From the NCBI GenBank assembly GCA_903868145.1, contig CAIPTY010000040.1, forward strand, positions 1 through 40,291: DNA of 40,291 nt, given 5' to 3'. The notes under the pieces are model-generated. The model saw nothing but the letters and a program-made list of their open reading frames with translations. It was not told the DNA's origin and made no database searches. A program made the position numbers and the translations under genes. Below are positions 24,993 through 34,396 of this stretch, piece after piece (position 1 is the stretch's first letter; every line of letters begins with the position of its first letter). Origin of the DNA: an uncultured Desulfuromonadales bacterium (GTDB lineage Bacteria; Desulfobacterota; Desulfuromonadia; Geobacterales; Pseudopelobacteraceae).

Positions 24993-26143
24993 CGGTTAAC
25001 AACCTTCAGTTTCGGGTGTAACAGGGCAATGACTGAAGCGGGAGAGAAGCTCCGCTCCTGGGATGCCATCAGCAGCAGAAACCAGCCCAGACCCAGAAAG
25101 ATCATATTAGGCATCCAGAGAGCCAGCATGGGGGGGAGCGACCCTTTTTCTGCCAGGGTACGCAGCAGCGACAACACCACGTAATAGACCAGCAGGATGC
25201 CGATACTGCTGGCAAAGCCTGCAGATTTTCCCGAACGGCGGTTCTGCATCCCGAGCGGCACCGCCAGCACCGCAAATACCAGCGAGGCCAGCGGAAAGGC
25301 AAAACGGCTGTGGAGTTCGGACTGCATCTTGAGTCGGACCGGTCTGGATGTTGCTGTATCGGCTATCTGGTGTCTCAGGTCGGCGATGGTCATATCCTGC
25401 TCGTTCCTGGCGATACCGGGTGAGTTGACGGCTCCGCTGATGGTCATGATGTACTCACCGAAATTGATCAGCCGGTATTCATCGTCCCTGCCGGCGGCGT
25501 GGATACTCCCGTTGTTGAGAACCATCCTGATGTCCTGCCTCCCGGAACCGCCGCCAATGCGGCCATCTGCGGCAAAAATAGTCAGGGGGCGGGACTGTTC
25601 GCGACCATCATGGATAATCACACCCTTCAGGGCGCGGCGTTCTTCATCGTAATGATCGGCGTACATGACGATACCGGGAATGTCATCCCAGAAAATTTTT
25701 TCGCGGATGGTCGCCGAGACATTCTGCTTCACCACCTCGAAACTGAGACGCTTGAAGGCGCTGTTGCCCCAGGGAACACCTATGGTACTGGCGGCAAGCG
25801 TCAGCAGAACGGCACAGAGACCGCACAGGAGAACCGGTGGCATGAGCTGTGCCAGACTGATGCCGCCGGCCTTCATCACCGTGATCTCATTATCGGCAGA
25901 GAGCCTGCCAAAGGCCAGTAGAACCGACAGCAGAAAGGCCATCGGGATCGTAAACACAAGAAACGACGGCATCAGATAAAGGATCATCCGGCTGACATCC
26001 GCCAGCGGCACCCCGCGCGAGATGACCAGGTCGGTCAGCTTGAGCAGACGCCCCATCAGCAGAATCAGAGTGAATACGGCGATGCCGAGCAGAAACAGCG
26101 AAGCGATTTCCCGGATTATGTAGAGGTTGATAATGCGTTTCAT
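24989..26143 (-). CDS. lptF: LPS export system permease LptF
   Basis: A 384-aa YjgP/YjgQ-family protein, first gene of the pair. It opens MKRIINLYIIREIASLFLLG, has three N-terminal TMs to about residue 120, a jellyroll (about 130-280) and three C-terminal TMs (about 285-365). It is the heterodimer partner of LptG in the LptBFG exporter. No strong ribosome site is visible upstream. LptB is not in the window. Confidence 0.9.
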   Translation of the reverse strand: MKRIINLYIIREIASLFLLGIAVFTLILLMGRLLKLTDLVISRGVPLADVSRMILYLMPSFLVFTIPMAFLLSVLLAFGRLSADNEITVMKAGGISLAQLMPPVLLCGLCAVLLTLAASTIGVPWGNSAFKRLSFEVVKQNVSATIREKIFWDDIPGIVMYADHYDEERRALKGVIIHDGREQSRPLTIFAADGRIGGGSGRQDIRMVLNNGSIHAAGRDDEYRLINFGEYIMTISGAVNSPGIARNEQDMTIADLRHQIADTATSRPVRLKMQSELHSRFAFPLASLVFAVLAVPLGMQNRRSGKSAGFASSIGILLVYYVVLSLLRTLAEKGSLPPMLALWMPNMIFLGLGWFLLLMASQERSFSPASVIALLHPKLKVVNR

Positions 26144-26197
26144 CGGGGAGGATGATACATGACAACGATGGGGGTGTAAAGAGATGGGCGCGTCTCA

Positions 26198-26231
26198 CAA
26201 AAAAACCCGCCGGGAAAACCGACGGGCATTT
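26198..26231 (-). terminator. Terminator after dfx
   Basis: On the minus strand CCCGTCGG pairs with CCGGCGGG (one T-G pair) around TTTTC, followed by seven T. Confidence 0.88.
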
Positions 26232-26253
26232 TGAGAATATTACGTGCCAGTTG

Positions 26254-26634
26254 TCAGGCTTTCGCAGACCAGACACCATGAAGATTGCACAACTCACGAG
26301 CCGTTACGCTGGATGCTGTAACACAGAAAACAGCCTCTGCGATTTCGCCCGGATTGAGGAACTGACGATAGGCTTTCCCATCAGCAACCAGCTCGATCCA
26401 CTCGATGGAGTGTTTTTCTTCCATCGGATGTGCCACGCTGCCAACGGTGACCTTGTAGCCGCCATCAACCTTTTCGATGACCGGCAGATGCTTTTCCTTG
26501 GCTGCATCCACGGTGTTTTCCGTCAACTGTGCCATTGCTTCACCGCAACAGGTGAGTGTTCCGCCGCCGGTGTGGACAACCTCAACTATGTTTCCGCACA
26601 GGGCACATTTGTAAACTTCGAGACATTTTGCCAT
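26254..26634 (-). CDS. dfx: Desulfoferrodoxin (superoxide reductase, two-iron)
   Basis: A 126-aa cytosolic enzyme that reduces superoxide to hydrogen peroxide without making oxygen, the preferred route in anaerobes. The N-terminal desulforedoxin iron site is Cys10, Cys13, Cys29, Cys30. The catalytic iron ligands are His49, His69, His75, Cys116 and His119, the canonical positions. Glu48 is replaced? The residue before His49 is Lys48 preceded by Glu47 (KEKHL), so the usual conserved Glu-Lys pair is present. AAAGGAG precedes the ATG. It follows rubrerythrin by 49 bases as second gene of an operon. Confidence 0.95.
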   Translation of the reverse strand: MAKCLEVYKCALCGNIVEVVHTGGGTLTCCGEAMAQLTENTVDAAKEKHLPVIEKVDGGYKVTVGSVAHPMEEKHSIEWIELVADGKAYRQFLNPGEIAEAVFCVTASSVTARELCNLHGVWSAKA

Positions 26635-26683
26635 TGATCATTACTCCTTTGTGATGTAGTTGGCCTGGATTCAGGCGGTTAAA

Positions 26684-27262
26684 TTACCAGTTCTCTCCCA
26701 GCAGCTCAAAGTGAGCCTTGGGGTGGACACAGGCGATACAGACTTCCGGTGCGGACTTTCCGGTATGCAGGTATCCGCAGTTGCGACAACGCCAGACGAC
26801 CTCTTCCTCACGCCTGAATACCCGGTCGGCTTCAATGTTGGACAGAAGGTCACGATAACGTTTTTCATGCTGTTTTTCCGCAATGGAGACAGCATTCCAG
26901 ACAGCCGCAATGGCAGGAAAACCTTCCTCTTTTGCAATTGCTGCGAAAGCGGGATACAGCTCGGTGTGCTCCTCATGCTCGCCGTTGGCCGACGCCAGCA
27001 GATTTTCGGCTGTTGTGCCGACCTTGCCGGCCGGAAAACAGGCGGTTATTTCCAGATCGCCTCCTTCCAGAAACGAGAAGAAGCGCTTGGCATGTTCTTT
27101 TTCCTGGTTGGCAGTTTCTTCGAAGATGTCGGCAATCTGGACGAAACCTTCCTTTCGGGCAGCCCCGGCGAAGTAGGTGTAGCGGTTGCGAGCCTGGCTC
27201 TCCCCGGCAAAAGATTTGAGAAGATTCTGTTCCGTTTTACTGCCTTTGATGGATGAGCTCAT
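26684..27262 (-). CDS. rbr: Rubrerythrin
   Basis: A 192-aa peroxide reductase. The four-helix diiron domain (about 1-145) has the paired Glu/His motifs ESQARNRY, EKEH, EEHTE and EKQHEKRY. A C-terminal rubredoxin-like site (Cys159, Cys162, Cys175, Cys178) passes electrons in. It removes the peroxide made by the superoxide reductase encoded next, so the two form an oxygen-defence pair. GGAG precedes the ATG at 27262. Confidence 0.95.
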   Translation of the reverse strand: MSSSIKGSKTEQNLLKSFAGESQARNRYTYFAGAARKEGFVQIADIFEETANQEKEHAKRFFSFLEGGDLEITACFPAGKVGTTAENLLASANGEHEEHTELYPAFAAIAKEEGFPAIAAVWNAVSIAEKQHEKRYRDLLSNIEADRVFRREEEVVWRCRNCGYLHTGKSAPEVCIACVHPKAHFELLGENW

Positions 27263-27351
27263 GGGATCTCCGTTGAATGAAATAAAACTTTAAGACGACA
27301 AATACTATCCTTTTTATACCGTACTTTTATTTTTTTGCAAGGGAGAAAATC

Positions 27352-27383
27352 AAAAAAAATGGGGATACGTTGCCGTATCCCCA
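27352..27383 (-). terminator. Terminator after gltA
   Basis: ATGGGGATACG and CGTATCCCCAT form a perfect 11-bp stem around a four-base loop, followed on the minus strand by eight T. Confidence 0.95.
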
Positions 27384-27406
27384 TCGACCCGAAGGAAAGA
27401 AAACTA

Positions 27407-28735
27407 TCAGGAGAGTTGACGGCCACCTTCTGCAGCCCACTTCTCCAGCATCGGAGTAGTAACGGATTTAGGACGCTCGATGGCATAACCCAGACCGCGG
27501 TCCCAGGTAATATTGGCCATGCAGCCCAGGGCACGACCGACGCCGAACAGAACGGTGTAGTAATCGAATTCAGTCAAGCCGTAGTACATCTGGATAACGC
27601 CTGACTGTCCATCCACATTCGGCCACGGGTTCTTGACTTTACCAAGCCTTTCCAGCACAACGGGAGCTACTTCAAAAATCATGGAGACGACTTTGAAGAG
27701 TGCGTCATCCTTGAGGCCGGGGGTTTTGAGACAAAACTCGCGCTGTGAGATGTAGCGAGGATCAGTCTTGCGCAGAACGGCATGACCATAACCGGGGATA
27801 ACCTGACCGGCATTGAGTGTATCCAGGAGAGCAGCTTCGATCAAATCCGGAGTCGGATCGACGCCTTTGCAATATTTTTCCTGGAACTTGAGGGTCCAGT
27901 CGAGAACTTCCTGATTGGCGAGGCCATGCAGCGGCCCGGCAAGGCCGTTCAGACCGGCAGAGTATGCGTAGTAAGGGTCAGAAAGTGCGGAGTGAACCAA
28001 GTGAGTTGTGTGGGCCGATACGTTTCCTGACTCATGGTCGGAATGCAGAATGAAGTACATGCGGGCAACGTCTTTGTACTCTTCACTCTGACCGATCATG
28101 TGGGCAAAGTTGGCACCCATGTCGAGGGTCGGGTCGATGGCAATCTGCTTGTCGCCACGATATTTGAGGTTATAGATGAAAGCGGCAATAACCGGGATGC
28201 GTGCAACGATATCGCTGGCATCTTCATAGACGGATTCCCAGGCGGTCATCTTGTTGAACTTGCCGGAGTTATAACTCGCGGCAAATTTGGAGTCCTTCTG
28301 CAGAGTCAGAATTGCCACGGAGAGCATCACCATCGGGTGACTGTCACGCGGCAGGGCGCGAACGGCATCAAACACATACTGCGGAACAACCTGACGGGTT
28401 TTCCACTCGGCAACAACTTCGGCAACCTGAGCATCGGTAGGAACATCGCCGGTCAGCAGGAAATACCAGAAAGACTCGACAGTCGGATAGTCTGAGCCGG
28501 GAGCCTTTGGCAGTGCAGCAAATGTTTCAGGGATGTTCTTACCGCGGAAACGAATTCCTTCCTGGGGATCAAGGTAGGAGATGTCGGTTACCAGACTGCG
28601 GATGTCTCGGGCGCCACCGATACACTGGTCGATATTGACCTGATCGATGATAACCTTGCCGAACTCCTTCACAAGCCTGGTGATGCGGGGGCGGTGAGCC
28701 TCAATCTTCTCTTTAAGCGTCTCTTTCAGTGCCAT
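27407..28735 (-). CDS. gltA: Citrate synthase, eukaryote-like type
   Basis: A 442-aa enzyme joining acetyl-CoA and oxaloacetate, the entry to the TCA cycle. Active-site residues are His270 (GPLHGLAN), His318 (PGYGHAV) and Asp375 (NVDGQSG), and substrate-contact HSDHESGN is at 231-238. The length, the long N-terminal helical part (ALKETLKEKIEAHRP) and these motif contexts match the mitochondrial-type synthase known in Geobacter, not the NADH-inhibited hexameric enterobacterial type. It stands alone between terminators. It suits an organism that oxidises acetate, consistent with the acetate symporter at 39488. Confidence 0.95.
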   Translation of the reverse strand: MALKETLKEKIEAHRPRITRLVKEFGKVIIDQVNIDQCIGGARDIRSLVTDISYLDPQEGIRFRGKNIPETFAALPKAPGSDYPTVESFWYFLLTGDVPTDAQVAEVVAEWKTRQVVPQYVFDAVRALPRDSHPMVMLSVAILTLQKDSKFAASYNSGKFNKMTAWESVYEDASDIVARIPVIAAFIYNLKYRGDKQIAIDPTLDMGANFAHMIGQSEEYKDVARMYFILHSDHESGNVSAHTTHLVHSALSDPYYAYSAGLNGLAGPLHGLANQEVLDWTLKFQEKYCKGVDPTPDLIEAALLDTLNAGQVIPGYGHAVLRKTDPRYISQREFCLKTPGLKDDALFKVVSMIFEVAPVVLERLGKVKNPWPNVDGQSGVIQMYYGLTEFDYYTVLFGVGRALGCMANITWDRGLGYAIERPKSVTTPMLEKWAAEGGRQLS

Positions 28736-28823
28736 TGTGGTACTCTCCTTTCGTGGTGTTGGTAAAGTAGAACCAGCGGTGAACCAGACGTTTACATCCT
28801 TAAAACACTAGATCATAGGATAC

Positions 28824-28831
28824 TGTATACA
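28824..28831 (-). promoter_or_regulatory. TGTATACA palindrome in the gltA leader
   Basis: A short perfect palindrome 89 bp upstream of the gltA ATG, in the expected promoter area (TTGTATACAGT on the minus strand). Such sites often bind GntR-family dimers; the regulator is unknown. Confidence 0.3.
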
Positions 28832-28892
28832 ATTTCGTGCCGTAGTTATATTCAAAGCTTTGGTAAAATGCAACAAAAATGTTGCGGGAATT

Positions 28893-30089
28893 CTATCCCG
28901 CCAAAATCAGCAGTTCCTCGCAGGAATAGGTCAACTTCTTGAGGCCATCCTCGCTTATATAGAAGGTGTTTTCGATCCCCACCGCCCCTTCACCCGGAAA
29001 CACCAGTTTCGGCTCAAAAGCGAAGACCATTCCCACCTCCAGCCTTTTGTCGTTAAATCCGCGGGCAATAAAAGGGTATTCATCAAGCTCGATTCCAATG
29101 CCGTGTCCGATGAATGATACCTGCGCACCCCTGGCGCCCATGAAACTGTCGGCATATCCCCTGTCCACGGCCAGAGCCAGACATTGATCGTAGACATCTC
29201 CCCAGGTTGCGCCCGGCAATGCAGATTCGATCATACACTGCTGCACTTTCACCATATCCTCGTAGCCTCTCTGCAGACGATCCGATATGCCGCCGATGGC
29301 AAAGACGCGCGTCTGATCTACAATATAGCCGTCAGAACAGCCGCCGAAATCAACCATGACCGGTTCGTTGGCGGCGATACGCTTCAGGCCTGCTCCCTGC
29401 GCGAACGAGGTGTTAAGACCCATGCCCCCCAGGGGCGCGTCAAGGTAGGAAGGAACCGCGCTGTCGGCTCCGGAAAATATCTGGGCATAAAACAGTTCCG
29501 AATTGAATCCCCGCATCCGTATCAAACCCTGATGACCATCCTTTCGGGCCGTATACTCAAGCTCGGCGGCAATTTCAAGATCGGTGGCTCCCACCCTGAT
29601 GATCTCGGCTGCCCGCTGAAAGACCCGATCAACCTGATCGGCAGCATCTTTCAGTAAATGGATCTCATAGAGGGACTTGATCATCCGCACCTGGCGGATG
29701 ATTGGCGCGGCATCCACAAATTCTGCCTGCGGATATACCTTGCGGTAACGTTCGTACAGACTGACCGGAATCACATCCAGTTCCATTCCGATCCGCCCCG
29801 GCTCACGGTAATCATACTGTGCAAGTATACCTGGAATATCCTTCATGTTGCTGAAGGGGACAACCTCCCTGAGCCCCGACTCCATGCGCGCCCGCTGAAA
29901 GTCCTTGCGGGCCATGTAGATCGGCTGGCCATCGTTCGGCACATAGAGGCAGCCGCTCTGGATCGAGCCGGTAAAATAGAAGAGATCGGCGCTCTGGATG
30001 ATAAGTACGGCATCCAGACGTGATTGCTCCATCAGTTCCTGGAGTCGCTTGCAGCGGTGTTCGAGTTCAGTGGCAGGTGTCAGACGCAT
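28893..30089 (-). CDS. M24-family metallopeptidase (Xaa-Pro aminopeptidase type)
   Basis: A 398-aa pita-bread-fold enzyme. An N-terminal creatinase-like domain (about 1-150, with LEHRCKRLQELMEQ) precedes the catalytic domain with metal ligands in VMVDFGG (Asp), IVDQTRVF (Asp), FIGHGIGIELDE (His), AFEPKLV (Glu) and GIENTF (Glu). It would cut X-Pro bonds or a related amide in the cytosol. The start is 11 bases after the stop of the zinc-ribbon gene, so it is the last gene of the five-gene run, or simply a passenger in it. Confidence 0.9.
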   Translation of the reverse strand: MRLTPATELEHRCKRLQELMEQSRLDAVLIIQSADLFYFTGSIQSGCLYVPNDGQPIYMARKDFQRARMESGLREVVPFSNMKDIPGILAQYDYREPGRIGMELDVIPVSLYERYRKVYPQAEFVDAAPIIRQVRMIKSLYEIHLLKDAADQVDRVFQRAAEIIRVGATDLEIAAELEYTARKDGHQGLIRMRGFNSELFYAQIFSGADSAVPSYLDAPLGGMGLNTSFAQGAGLKRIAANEPVMVDFGGCSDGYIVDQTRVFAIGGISDRLQRGYEDMVKVQQCMIESALPGATWGDVYDQCLALAVDRGYADSFMGARGAQVSFIGHGIGIELDEYPFIARGFNDKRLEVGMVFAFEPKLVFPGEGAVGIENTFYISEDGLKKLTYSCEELLILAG

Positions 30090-30100
30090 GGAAAAATTCC

Positions 30101-31225
30101 TTATCGTATTGATTTCATAATTATTGCAATCAGCAACAGGGCAAACAGTACGGCAATAACCGACAGGGCGATTTTTGCAACGGAGTACGGCCTTTCGCCC
30201 TGTACCTGACCGGTACGGGCATTGATAATGAATCGGAAGGTCTTGTCCCGGTAGCGGTAGGCGCTGATCCAGACCGGCAGGAGGACGTGTTTGAAGGTGA
30301 TGTCATCATACTGGCTTCTCGCGGCAGTGATCTGCTGGTGGTTGCCGCCGATATCCCGTTCGATGGAGCGGCGGACACTGCCGTCCATCAGAGCCTTGGC
30401 CTGTTCAAATCCGGCGCCGAGATCAACCTGGTAGGCCTCGGCCTGGAAGCCGCTCAGATATTCGTCCGAATAGGTGACCAGATTTTTGAGATCCCAGGGT
30501 TCAAGTGACGCAATGATTTCAGCAGGCAGTGAACATCCCGCCAGCACCAGAATATCATCAAAAATGTTCTGAACGGAACCGCTGGCCGGGTACCAGCGGG
30601 TGCGGGTGATCGTACGGCTCCTGGTGACTGTTTCGCCGTTCTGATCCTCCTCGTCATAATATTCGGTCTCATGATAATCCTCGCCGCGCTGCCCGTCGTA
30701 CTGGGTGGTAACCCGCGAATCATATGTCCAGCAGGGAATATACATGCCCTTGATGCCACCGGTGGTACTGGCAAAGTTCTTGAGTTCGCCCGGAGCGAAC
30801 CAGAGACCGGACAGCCATTTCCGGAAATCATCGGCCGCTGTAGCACGGGTGACCTTGAACGGCAGCACGGCGCCCGGTTTTATAAGGCGGCTGGCCTTTG
30901 CCTGCGCTGTCAGGCGCGAACCGCAGAACGGGCAGGTACTCAGGGATATGTTCGGGTCAACGGTCGAGACCGCGCTGCATGACGCGCATTTGACGGTCTG
31001 CTTCTCTTCCGATTCGCCCTGCTCCGACGCCCGCGCGAAAAATTCATAAAAATCCAGTTCCCTGACCTGCTCAACCTGCTGCTCAATTTTGTTCTCTGCG
31101 CCACAGTAGGGGCATTTTAGGACTGATTTCCCCGGAGCAAATTCCAGTTTTGCTCCGCAGGCGGTACAGGGGAAATTCTTGCCATGCGTTTCTGTGTTGA
31201 GTTGGGGTTTTGCACTATCCGCCAT
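30101..31225 (-). CDS. TFIIB-type zinc-ribbon protein with C-terminal membrane anchor
   Basis: A 374-aa protein starting MADSAKPQ at an ATG with GGAGG upstream; a longer reading to 31273 is unsupported. Two zinc ribbons stand near the N-terminus (CTACGAKLEF with CPYCG, and CASCSAVSTV with CPFCG). A beta-rich middle has YIPCWTYDSRVTTQY and the Arg-rich RSRTITRTRWYPASG, followed by a single C-terminal TM (about 350-370). It resembles the YdjG-type proteins that accompany YdjI-type SPFH proteins in Bacillus. Likely tail-anchored with the ribbons in the cytoplasm. Confidence 0.85.
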   Translation of the reverse strand: MADSAKPQLNTETHGKNFPCTACGAKLEFAPGKSVLKCPYCGAENKIEQQVEQVRELDFYEFFARASEQGESEEKQTVKCASCSAVSTVDPNISLSTCPFCGSRLTAQAKASRLIKPGAVLPFKVTRATAADDFRKWLSGLWFAPGELKNFASTTGGIKGMYIPCWTYDSRVTTQYDGQRGEDYHETEYYDEEDQNGETVTRSRTITRTRWYPASGSVQNIFDDILVLAGCSLPAEIIASLEPWDLKNLVTYSDEYLSGFQAEAYQVDLGAGFEQAKALMDGSVRRSIERDIGGNHQQITAARSQYDDITFKHVLLPVWISAYRYRDKTFRFIINARTGQVQGERPYSVAKIALSVIAVLFALLLIAIIMKSIR

Positions 31226-31286
31226 AGATTGTTTCCTCCGTAATCGATACATGCAACCTGCCGGGTCTGGCACCCGGAAAACGAGT

Positions 31287-34253
31287 CTACCTCTTCATAG
31301 CCAGCGGGAAGTCCGGAACCGTCTGCGGTTTGGTGGTGGTTGGCGTCTGTTTTCCACCGGTTAACCTTTTGACCTCCTCGGACAGATACAGATCCAGGCC
31401 GTTGATGGTTATTCTTCCATTTTTCATCACATCCGCACCGCCATCCAGTCCCGCCACCAAAGCCTTGGTAAACGCCCCGTTACCCCACGCATCGTCCTCA
31501 AGCGAATACTGTCGACCCGTGGATGAGGCAAAAACCACCACGCCGTTCTCGGCGCTGGAGAGTTCATTAACCACGGAATTGATGTCGCTCAGGGCGCGCC
31601 TGCCCCCCATTACGTTGCCGCTGTGACAGGTATCCATAAAGAGAATCGCTTTGCCCGGCAGAGAGGTCAGGGTATTCTTGATGTCGGTGTTTGCTATGCC
31701 GGTTCGTTTGAGTTTTTCAGGATCCGTATTGTGAGGCAGGTAGTAGAATACACCGGTGGAGTCGTTCACCCCATGTCCCGCTATGAAGACAATTGCGATG
31801 TCCCGGCTGGTGGTCTCTTTCTGCAGCCAGTCAAGGCCGTCCATTATGTCGTCGCGGGTAGCCTGCCTATCGGTCAGCACCTTCACGACGACATCGCGGT
31901 ACAGTCCGTTTTTCTGTCTCAGCAGCGCCTGGGCAAAGTCCCGGGCATCCTTGGCGGCAAATTTAAGGGTAAGGTCTTTCTGTGCGTACTCGCTCACCCC
32001 CACCACCAGGGCATAGAGTTTCGGCTTGATGAGGGATTCGTCTATTGCGGTTCCTCCCCAGATAAGTCTGATGGAGGAGGGTACGGACGACCCGTGACGG
32101 TTTTCGGCGACCAGGGAAATCTCGGAATCCTTTTCGGGCACGGTGATAGTTATGGTCTGGGCTCCGTTTTTCCGCTTCTTGTCAACGGCTTTAAGACTGC
32201 GGGATGCGGTCGAGGAGGGTCGACCGTCAATCAGTACCCTGATTCCGGTCACGGGACTATCGCCGGGGGACGTGGCTTCATAGTCGACCACGATGGTGGC
32301 AGTGCTGATTCTGGAGCCTTCCTGCGGCGAGATGATCGTTATGACTGGCGGAAGTTTGCCGGAGATTTCTTTTGAAGAAACGTCATCATCGGCCTGCTGG
32401 GCTATTGCCGTGTCTACCGCCTGAATCTGCGGCTTCGTCGCGGGCCTCAACTTGTTCAGGTTGAAATCTTCGATAAAGCTGGAGATAAGCTCAGGCCTGT
32501 ACTTTTCCTTCCTGAAACGGGAAGCGGGAAAGAAATCGGCCGCCTTGTCCTTGCCGTTGTTGATGTGCCAGCCGATCAGATCCTCCCCCCCCGGTGAGGC
32601 ATCATAGTAGCCGTAGGGAGTCCAGAGCACCCAGCGCTGATTGTCCTTGATAAACACCAGCGAAATCAGCCAGGCGCCATCCTTCATATTGAACCATGCC
32701 AATGTGCCGCTGGCGTTTGCAAAAATTGCCACACGACCGTCCTCGGAGATGGCCAGGTCGGAAGCGGTCTGGGGAGACGACTTCGACCAGAGAATCTTGC
32801 CCGCACGATCCACGCAGTATATTATAAAGTTGGTCGCAACCAGGGCTGACTCGCCATCCGCCGAAACCACATGGTAGCGGTACGCGCTGTTGCTCGCCAG
32901 CTTGATGGTCTTGCCGTTAACGCTGAATTCAGCCTTTCCCTTCTCGATCTTGAAGTTCTCATGGTTGTAGATCTGCCTGCCGAAACCGTCGCCACCCTGG
33001 GCGGGGGAAACGGTTGTCAGCATGCGATCTCCCAAAGAGAAGAGCAGCCGTTTTGGTATTGAAGCTTTGTGCGGGTCATGCTCCTGCATGGCGAGCAGCA
33101 CCGTCAACCCGTCCCGCGATACCTTCAGCTTTTCCTTGACGTTTGCAAACGTGAGTTGTGTGGGGTATTTTTCAAAAAGCAGTTCACCGGTTCGCGAATA
33201 GACGACAATCCCCGGGGTATCGGACGTGGCGATTATGCGACCGTCCGACAGAACGGCGAGGCTCGTGATATATCCGGAGAAAGGGTTTTTGTAACGGGTA
33301 ATTCTTAAATTTTCATCAAACTGAAGAATCGATTTAACGCCCGCAAAGGCAATGGTGCCGGCAGCATAGAGACGAACACCGTCCGGCGCCCAGGCTACGA
33401 CCGCATTGGAATTGGCGCTCAACGGACGTGTATCCAGCACCGAAAGGTCGGAGGCATCCAGAATATCTATGCGCGCAGCGGCGGAATAGCCCACCGCAAG
33501 CTTCTTCCCGTCGGGGGAGATTGAAAGCGACGACTTCATGATTGGGTCCCGGGATGAGTCGCGAATGGCGCTTTGGGAGAGCGAGCCGGTGGGGGAGACG
33601 TCATAGCGCTTGATTACCCCATCAAAACCGGCTGAAAAAAGAACCCTGCCGTCAGGCGAGAACTTCGTCGCCGCAAGTCTCACCGTCTTATCGTGTGGTT
33701 CGTCCGATGCCGCTGTCGCAGAGATGCCGTCATGCCCGGAACGTATCCGGTATGTCCGCATCCCTCCCTGATAACCGACCGCCAGCAGCGTACCGTCCGG
33801 TGAGAAGTCCAAGGTGTCAATGACACTCGGAAGTCCCGATATCCGTTTCAGCATTTTACCGCTGGAACGGGAGAAAAAATAGACGTTGTACCCATCCTCG
33901 GGTTTTCCCGGCTTGCCTCCGGAAAAAGAGGTTAATCCGCCACAGGCGACCAGCGAACCATCGGCAGTTATCGCCACCGTATACAGCAATGACTCATTCC
34001 CGCTCCCCAGCGGAGGCCTCATCACCTTCAAAAGTTTTCCATCCCTCAGGCTCCAGATGCGAATGGACTTGTCAAACCCGGCAGTTGCCATTACCGAACC
34101 GATTCTGTCAGTTGCCACGGAGCGGATGTTCTGAGTATGCATCCCGGTTTCAATCCGGAGAGCCGGGTCTTTGAAGGGTTCTGCAGCTCGCGAAGGTGAC
34201 ACTGCTGCGAGGCACAGAACAACAGCAACCGAAAAAATACGATGAAAAATCAT
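31287..34253 (-). CDS. Exported WD40-propeller caspase-family peptidase
   Basis: A 988-aa protein beginning MIFHRIFSVAVVL (signal peptide, cleavage near SRAAEP, about 20-24) at an ATG with GGAGG upstream. WD40-type repeats fill about 30-560 (SVATDRIGSVMATAGFDKSI, DTLDFSPDGTLLAVG, KFSPDGRVLFSAGFDGVI). An Ig-like segment (about 635-725, PVITIISPQEGSR) leads to a C14 caspase domain (746-960). The catalytic dyad is complete: His827 in FIAGHGV and Cys876 in MDTCHSG. It is probably periplasmic or surface-bound. The 143-bp gap upstream contains a palindrome and no terminator. It sits between an SPFH gene and a zinc-ribbon gene, all on one strand. Confidence 0.92.
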   Translation of the reverse strand: MIFHRIFSVAVVLCLAAVSPSRAAEPFKDPALRIETGMHTQNIRSVATDRIGSVMATAGFDKSIRIWSLRDGKLLKVMRPPLGSGNESLLYTVAITADGSLVACGGLTSFSGGKPGKPEDGYNVYFFSRSSGKMLKRISGLPSVIDTLDFSPDGTLLAVGYQGGMRTYRIRSGHDGISATAASDEPHDKTVRLAATKFSPDGRVLFSAGFDGVIKRYDVSPTGSLSQSAIRDSSRDPIMKSSLSISPDGKKLAVGYSAAARIDILDASDLSVLDTRPLSANSNAVVAWAPDGVRLYAAGTIAFAGVKSILQFDENLRITRYKNPFSGYITSLAVLSDGRIIATSDTPGIVVYSRTGELLFEKYPTQLTFANVKEKLKVSRDGLTVLLAMQEHDPHKASIPKRLLFSLGDRMLTTVSPAQGGDGFGRQIYNHENFKIEKGKAEFSVNGKTIKLASNSAYRYHVVSADGESALVATNFIIYCVDRAGKILWSKSSPQTASDLAISEDGRVAIFANASGTLAWFNMKDGAWLISLVFIKDNQRWVLWTPYGYYDASPGGEDLIGWHINNGKDKAADFFPASRFRKEKYRPELISSFIEDFNLNKLRPATKPQIQAVDTAIAQQADDDVSSKEISGKLPPVITIISPQEGSRISTATIVVDYEATSPGDSPVTGIRVLIDGRPSSTASRSLKAVDKKRKNGAQTITITVPEKDSEISLVAENRHGSSVPSSIRLIWGGTAIDESLIKPKLYALVVGVSEYAQKDLTLKFAAKDARDFAQALLRQKNGLYRDVVVKVLTDRQATRDDIMDGLDWLQKETTSRDIAIVFIAGHGVNDSTGVFYYLPHNTDPEKLKRTGIANTDIKNTLTSLPGKAILFMDTCHSGNVMGGRRALSDINSVVNELSSAENGVVVFASSTGRQYSLEDDAWGNGAFTKALVAGLDGGADVMKNGRITINGLDLYLSEEVKRLTGGKQTPTTTKPQTVPDFPLAMKR

Positions 34254-34338
34254 TGGAAGCCTCCCCGAAAGTGCCCGACTGACAATATAACTTGTGGCAT
34301 GCCGATTTCTATAAAAACTCTGTGTTCTCAATCTCCCG

Positions 34339-34351
34339 GTGTTTCAAACAC
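34339..34351. promoter_or_regulatory. 13-bp palindrome ahead of the caspase gene
   Basis: GTGTTTCAAACAC is a perfect palindrome around a central base, in the only long gap (143 bp) of the five-gene run. It may be an operator giving the caspase gene separate control. Confidence 0.35.
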
Positions 34352-34396
34352 TTTATTACAGGTCACATCAGATCTGTCTCGAAGACGAGGGGGACG

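Noticed and set aside
26660-27256. 198-codon plus-strand frame opposite rubrerythrin
   Set aside because: Antisense to a motif-complete gene; typical of long open frames in GC-rich antisense strands.
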